This document shows positions 8,818 to 13,082 of a DNA stretch of 13,082 nt, one piece after another. A program made the position numbers and the translations under genes. This DNA is from Entrophospora sp. SA101 (lineage: Eukaryota > Glomeromycota > Glomeromycetes > Entrophosporales > Entrophosporaceae): contig CAUDNR010000671.1 of NCBI GenBank assembly GCA_958430865.1, forward strand, positions 5,897-18,978. Direction: 5' to 3'. The stretch's first letter is position 1. The number at the start of each line of letters is the position of its first letter. The notes under the pieces are model-generated. The model was not told the origin of the DNA. It worked only from the letters and a program-made list of their open reading frames with translations, and made no database searches.

Positions 8818-9610
8818 CAACTTACACAAACTCACCAATCTCCATTTTGTAAGCAATGTTGATGTTTAACATTAACGTTATCTTAAAAACTTGTCGCAAA
8901 TAAAGAACAATAGTAATAGATGTAATTTGTTTAGATAACATGTACTCCATATTAAGAGAGTTCCCAGAACCTTTAGAACATATTAATATAAATAACTTTG
9001 TATCCACATGACAATAATATATAATAAACCTACCTATTTTGTTAGCGAGGAATTGTGTAGTGAAGATCTTACTATTACGGATCATCAATAGAGAGAGATT
9101 GGTATTGTTTATCGAAATATCGTTTTGGTTTACTAGGGAGCGGTTATACCAATTATAGCGAGATAAAAACATCAACAATAATATATTGATAAATTAATTT
9201 CCCTATCAGTCACAAAAAAAGATTTTTAAAAAATGTAAAAATAACTTTAACTCAAATGATAACAATGACATTATACAAGTAGTAACAGTATTGAATACGG
9301 AAAAGATAAAATAATATCAAATAAGATAATAATTTAAATCCAAATGTTACAAATGATGATGCTTAAAGCTCCAAACAGGCGGCTTAAGGCAAACCCGAGA
9401 TCGACCCGAAAATTTCGGGTTGGTTTCGTGTTGATTTCGAGTTAATAAGAAAATTTTGCGATTTACATTGATTTAGATAAATTTATCTAAATCTTATTAA
9501 TTAAATATAAAAGGCGAAACAGTTATAAGCCCGCAATTGGTGTTGTGCGTGGAACACGATTCGTGATGTAAGAGATGCAATGCAAGTCGTAATTCGTGAT
9601 GCAGGGCATA
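8818..9610. other. Non-coding stretch, no supported gene
   Basis: A 118-codon minus-strand frame (8822-9178) exists but is AT-driven (Ile/Asn/Leu-rich, no motif), and I do not call it. Around 9392-9441 there is a locally GC-richer patch with a perfect palindrome, ACCCGAAAATTTCGGGT at 9404-9420, of the kind seen in transposon ends. At 9558-9603 CGTGATG-type strings recur just before the short Tc1-like element. Confidence 0.45.
9404..9420. repeat. Perfect 17-base palindrome ACCCGAAAATTTCGGGT
   Basis: Eight-base arms flank one central base, within a CCCGA/TCGGG-rich patch (9392-9441) that stands out from the AT-rich surroundings. Such strings occur in hAT-type subterminal regions. Here no element borders are evident. 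Confidence 0.6.
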
Positions 9611-10149
9611 CAGTGTGTTTCAAAAAAAATGGCGCCAAAATGTAAATTTATTTATTTTAAAAATTTTCGCATGACAAAAAACGATTGGGTATCTTGTTTG
9701 AATGATAATAAATACTTGTATATATGTTTTATTACATGCGTTTGCAACAGGATAGCGATCCAAAACACACATCACGTGTTACAAAAACCTTCATTTTTGA
9801 AAAAAGAATTTGTATAATAGACTGGCCATCCAACAGTCCTGACCTTAATCCCATTGAAAATATCATAAAAAATAATGTTGAAAAAAGGATGCCAAGGAAT
9901 GTTGATGAATTGAGATATTTATGGTTGAAGAATTCCTCAGGAAACAGTCAAAAATATTATTATGTCTATGAAACAGAAAGAAATGTGAGTTGGTTTTAGA
10001 AAAAAAACAGCGGTATAATTTCTTATTGATTTTTTTTATTTAATAAAATACTTAATAAGCTTTCAAATGAATCTAGCTTTGTTTATCTATCTTGCATAAT
10101 TGTTGAGATATGTGATTTTTTGTGTACGCCATTTTTTTTAAACGCACTG
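9611..10149 (+). mobile_element. Internally deleted Tc1-like element with TA duplication
   Basis: The left end CAGTGTGTTTC, an A-run and TGGCGCC (from 9611) mirror the right end, GCCATTTTTTTTAAACGCACTG (to 10149). TA stands on both sides (9609-9610 and 10150-10151), the expected target duplication. At 539 bp it is less than half an intact element. The ends and coding remnant are clearly related to the copy at 759-2000. Only the C-terminal catalytic part of the transposase remains, so it is non-autonomous. Confidence 0.88.
9724..9999 (+). pseudogene. Truncated Tc1-like transposase (C-terminal catalytic part)
   Basis: The remaining frame encodes LQQDSDPKHTSRVTKTF, then IIDWPSNSPDLNPIEN and KNNVEKRMPRNVDEL. 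The second catalytic Asp (QDSD) and the Glu (NPIE) are 34 residues apart, the DD34E spacing of Tc1-type enzymes. The N-terminal DNA-binding domain and first catalytic Asp are deleted. Compared with the copy at 759-2000, three codons (Met-Trp-Tyr) after NPIEN are missing. It cannot be active alone. Confidence 0.85.
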
Positions 10150-10169
10150 TAATTCACGACACGAGACTA

Positions 10170-10291
10170 GTGGTCAGAACTAAATCATAGTTTTAGCAAT
10201 TTTGGTTTAGGCCTAATTTTGCCATGAAAATTTTCTGACTGTGAGAGAAAACCAAACAGACAATTAAACCCTACTGTTTAATTCCGACCAC
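10170..10291. mobile_element. Candidate 122-bp MITE with GTGGTC inverted ends
   Basis: GTGGTCAGAACTAAA at 10170 is matched by the reverse complement of TTTAATTCCGACCAC ending at 10291 (13 of the first 15 positions agree). The inside has no coding potential and contains TTAGGCCTAA. No clear target duplication is seen, so the exact borders are uncertain. It begins 20 bases after the short Tc1-like element. Confidence 0.5.
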
Positions 10292-10394
10292 AAAGGCGTT
10301 TATCAAAAAAGAATGAATTCGTTTTATTATAAAAATGTTTATTATTATTACAAACGAAAAAGTGACAATCTTTTTTTTTAAAATTAATCATTTT

Positions 10395-10396
<2 letters not shown>

Positions 10397-10434
<38 letters not shown>

Positions 10435-10438
10435 TATA
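10397..10438. repeat. TA microsatellite
   Basis: About 15 TA units, then CACA, then four more TA units. Simple sequence in non-coding DNA. Confidence 0.92.
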
Positions 10439-10586
10439 AGTAAATAATAAAAATAATGCTAAAAATAAAATTATTAAAAACGAGAGACTATTAATATGTC
10501 AACATCTCCTATATACGATTGGACAGCACCTCGATAAATCCGTTTTATTTATCACAATATAAAACTTTGCTCATAGGTTCGACAAT

Positions 10587-10638
10587 TTAAAAGTTTAGGC
10601 AACTTTTAAGTTTCGACACTAGTTTAGGAGCCTAAACT
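10587..10638. repeat. Two adjacent hairpin-forming inverted repeats
   Basis: TTAAAAGTT and AACTTTTAA (10587-10609, 5-base loop) are followed by AGTTTAGG-AG-CCTAAACT (10621-10638). The shared GTTTAGG string links the two. They are probably transposon debris, with no gene beside them. Confidence 0.6.
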
Positions 10639-11219
10639 CCTAATTTCTGCGGGTGAAACTATTTCTATTTCGGATTTGCTAAAACAATTTCGGCTATCAT
10701 CATTATACAAGACACAATTCGCGATGTGTGTGTGAATTAATTCAAATTTTAACCACACATAAAACTCTCTATTTATTACATGAAAACTTTTTAATTTTTT
10801 AATTTGACGCAAGTTGAGCATGTTTCATGACAATTTATTAGCTAACAAACCCTTTTGGCTATGAAACATTGATATCACATTGAAATTAAATCAGTTGTAT
10901 AAAATTATGATAAATTTGAGACTCTTAATTACAATTCAATAATTTGACCTCAAGTATAATTGGTACAGTCTAAAAAATTTCCAGGTTTTGGATTAGGTTT
11001 AAGTTTTTTAATTTAGTCCAAACTGATGGAATCTTCTTAACCAAACTTTTTCAATGAGTATCCATAGTCAGACTTGGCACAGCAGGGTTGACAAATTGAC
11101 TGGTCCATTGTCATTAATAAATACCAAATATGGTTAAAATGTTATACTAATGGACCCAATGGATCACCAATAGACCACGCATTTGCCAACCTTGTGGCAT
11201 AGAAGTGCTATTGCTTTGC

Positions 11220-11785
11220 AACACATCATCTTACAGGAGTTTCTGTAGGAATCAACCAAAAAAACCAAGACCTATCTACAAATTATATTGCGAGATAGTA
11301 AAATGGAGTCTGATATAAATATATATGCAGCCCAGATCGGTTGGTGATTTTGATGGTAGAAAGTAGAAATTAATTACAGCACTCATTATTAAAAACATAA
11401 GTGTAACACCCCTTTACAACATATGTTGGGCATGGACAATAGAAAGGGACCAAACGTCAAAAATCATGATTTTGAGTTAATGACATTCTTATATGTAATT
11501 CGCTACGAGGATTAATTTTAGCTTAGAAACAATACCCACATTACTTAATAAAATTTTGAGATATTTTCTGTTAAAGTTTTTAAAAACAATTGTAAATTAC
11601 TTGAAATGTAGATCTTTTTTTCCGATTTTCTCAAAATCATGATTTTTGACGTTTGGTCCCTTTCTATTGTCCATGCCCCATGTAACCCCTTTATGACAGT
11701 GTCAAAATACTTTGGGTTGCATGTATAGATATAGATATGAGGTCCTAGTTTTTGTTGATCACAGAACCAACTTACTGCAGAAGTC
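11220..11785. repeat. Older imperfect inverted repeat surrounding the 251-bp MITE
   Basis: Left arm (about 11220-11365) and right arm (about 11690-11785) match in opposite orientation with indels. Examples are ATATGCAGCCCA (left) against TGGGTTGCAT (right), ACCAAGACC-TATCT against AGATATGAGGTCCTAGT, and TTCTGTAGGAATCAA against TTGATCACAGAA. The arms face each other across the perfect 49-bp inverted repeats at 11428-11678. This looks like an old foldback element or decayed transposon into which the MITE inserted. Borders are approximate. Confidence 0.5.
11428..11678. mobile_element. 251-bp MITE with perfect 49-bp terminal inverted repeats
   Basis: Positions 11428-11476 (starting GGGCATGGACAATAG) are the exact reverse complement of 11630-11678 (ending CTATTGTCCATGCCC), 49 of 49 bases as I read them. 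The 153-bp interior is AT-rich and non-coding. The outer flanks contain similar direct strings: TGTAACACCCCTTTACAACA (11402-11421) and TGTAACCCCTTTATGACA (11681-11698). A clean short target duplication is not visible. Perfect arms amid decayed elements suggest recent movement or arm-to-arm gene conversion. A minus-strand reading frame across it is a by-product. Confidence 0.8.
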
Positions 11786-12825
11786 ATGTGATACTACAAA
11801 TGTTGGGATGATCGTTGAACAATTTCTGGTAATACCCCGGGTCCTTTTCTGGTTTAAGCATAGTTAAAATTGAAATCTACCGATTAAAATAATTAAAATC
11901 AAGCCAAAATCATGTGGCTGACAAAAATACTTTGAAAAATGATTTGGAATACCATTTAATATCCTTATTAACAAAGAAAATAACTTGTAAAGAATGTTAA
12001 TGTTATTTATCCTATAACTTTCTTAGTCACCAAAAATGAAATATGTAGATTTGGATGTTATGACTGAAATAAACAAAACTCAGAGCAACTTTATTATTAA
12101 TAAAAGCCCAAACTAAATTCCGCTCAGGAAAAACTATTTTTTGTTCAGAAGAGAAGTATATTATTAGTATTATTATACAAAATTTGAGGTGATATAAATA
12201 AGTGGTGGTATACCAGTTTTTTATGTGGTACTTTTTTGATTTTATAATACTCTTCACATATAAATTGCTGATCTTTTTTTTTGAAATTCTTCTTCATAAA
12301 ATTTCTACTTTAATTGCATCTTGCAGAAATAAGATAGGGTATGATGTTTCTGAACACATTCCAATTTTAGTAATCTCCCAAAATTTGTGAAAAAAAAATC
12401 ATGATCCTTGGGCTTGAAGAGAACTAGTGTTCCATGTTGCAACCCAAAAAAGGAAACAAAATGGTTGTAAAGGTGGTTGCAATCATTTTTTTATATGATG
12501 CAAAGATGGTAGCAACCATCATCAAGAGTTGCAGCTGGTATTCTTAGGCATAATCAATTTGGTTTTCATAACAACATAAGATTTTCTTCGCCAGGTTTAT
12601 CTTGAGGCATTGGAGCTTTCATAATTTAATTTGGTTACCAAACATTTTCAACATAATAGTCATGACAATAACAATAAAAAAGATAAAGATAATAGTCATT
12701 GAATTAAAGAAAATATATTTTTTCTTCAAGTGAGTTGTAAAAAAAAAATATTTAAAGTATCTAAATAATTAAAAGATTCTATTTATTAAAGGGTGATCCT
12801 ATATATACAGGACCCTTCTAATTTG
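11786..12825. other. Non-coding AT-rich stretch, no gene seen
   Basis: Short frames at 12027-12257 (minus) and 12202-12390 (plus) overlap and are Phe/Ile/Tyr-rich, as expected of AT-rich noise. Around 12434-12540 the string GTTGCAA and its variants recur at least five times in both orientations (for example TGTTGCAACCC, GGTTGCAATC and GATGGTAGCAACCATC), suggesting a decayed repeat element. Nothing else is supported. Confidence 0.5.
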
Positions 12826-13082
12826 TAGGGATGGGAACAGTTCGGTTCGGTTCAGTTTATAAACTGCCAGTTTGGCTAGTGAACCGCACTGACTGGCGGT
12901 TTACCACCATGGTTCAAACTCAAGTTTAACTGCAGTTTTATAATTTTATTGGATCTATTTTTATAAAATGAAAATTTTTTTTTTAAAAAACAAATTATTT
13001 GTTCTGACAATTAAAGCTATTTTAAACACCACTACTATCTATTCTCTTCATATTTGCTTGTACTTTAAATTGTTTGCATCAA
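12826..13082. mobile_element. Left end of a hAT-like transposon, runs off the window
   Basis: From 12826 TAGGGATGGGAACAGTTCGG leads into repeated GGTTCGGTTCAG, AACTGCCAGTTTGG and GAACCGC strings. hAT-superfamily ends fit the pattern YARNG and typically continue with TAGGGATGGG-like sequence followed by alternating GGTTCGG/CCGAACC-type subterminal motifs. The 8 bases before it, CTAATTTG (12818-12825), would be the target duplication. The right end lies outside, so neither this nor a transposase can be checked. No coding region is visible in the 257 bases present. Confidence 0.55.

Larger units (their letters stand above)
10292..11219. other. Non-coding stretch with microsatellite and hairpins
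   Basis: No gene is supported. Contents: a TA/CA microsatellite (10397-10438), a hairpin with 9-base arms (10587-10609), an 18-base palindrome-like AGTTTAGG/CCTAAACT (10621-10638), and a GGTCCATT/AATGGACC inverted pair (11102-11109 and 11149-11156). A 65-codon minus-strand frame (10624-10821) has no recognisable features. Confidence 0.5.

Noticed and set aside
8822..9178. Minus-strand 118-codon frame
   Set aside because: It is long for this region but has AT-driven composition (Ile, Asn, Leu, Tyr), no motif and no splice partner.
10624..10821. Minus-strand 65-codon frame
   Set aside because: Short, overlaps the palindrome at 10621-10638, and has no recognisable similarity.
11545..11787. Minus-strand 80-codon frame
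   Set aside because: It runs through the right inverted repeat of the MITE and its flank, so it is a by-product of repeat sequence.
12027..12390. Two overlapping short frames on opposite strands
   Set aside because: Both are hydrophobic, Phe/Ile/Tyr-rich frames expected from AT-rich DNA; neither has a motif or splice context.

Overview
The window looks like nuclear DNA of an AT-rich filamentous fungus. Two genes have short GT-AG introns (71-119 bp) and Asn/Ser-rich protein tails, and the sequence between them is full of degenerate DNA transposons and AT microsatellites. The two conserved proteins, the low GC and the Tc1-like elements fit an early-diverging Mucoromycota fungus. An arbuscular mycorrhizal (Glomeromycotina) genome is my best guess, inferred from general character and not from any unique marker.

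Layout. Bases 1-637 are mostly non-coding but hold a possible broken gene fragment (about 321-637). Bases 638-2142 are transposon-derived: the terminal part of a pogo-like element (from 638) is interrupted by a degenerate 1.24-kb Tc1-like element (759-2000, transposase on the minus strand). Bases 2143-4533 carry nine plus-strand exons for the C-terminal two thirds of the splicing factor SYF1 (XAB2/CRNKL-type HAT-repeat protein). The roughly 300 N-terminal codons are not recognisable in the 2.1 kb upstream. An 836-bp spacer with a short tandem repeat leads to a complete five-exon NAD kinase gene (5370-7859, 698 aa). I find every NAD kinase hallmark motif in it, plus an Asn-rich N-terminal extension, a charged/Asn insert and a long acidic, Ser- and Asn-rich C-terminal tail.

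From 7860 to the end no gene is well supported. The region is a patchwork of mobile-element debris. It holds a 539-bp internally deleted relative of the Tc1-like element with intact inverted ends and TA flanks (9611-10149), a small terminal-inverted-repeat element (10170-10291), a 251-bp MITE with perfect 49-bp inverted repeats (11428-11678) set inside an older imperfect inverted repeat, and what appears to be the left end of a hAT-type element running off the window (12826-13082). A degenerate tRNA-like A-box/B-box pair (8743-8817) may mark a SINE.

The two genes are co-oriented housekeeping genes with no obvious functional link: SYF1 acts in the spliceosomal Prp19/NineTeen complex, and the NAD kinase makes NADP(H). 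I found no CRISPR, rRNA, phage or bacterial-type operon. The best second-look items are the missing 5' part of SYF1 next to nested transposons, the perfect 49-bp inverted-repeat element, and the pair of related Tc1-like elements at different stages of decay.
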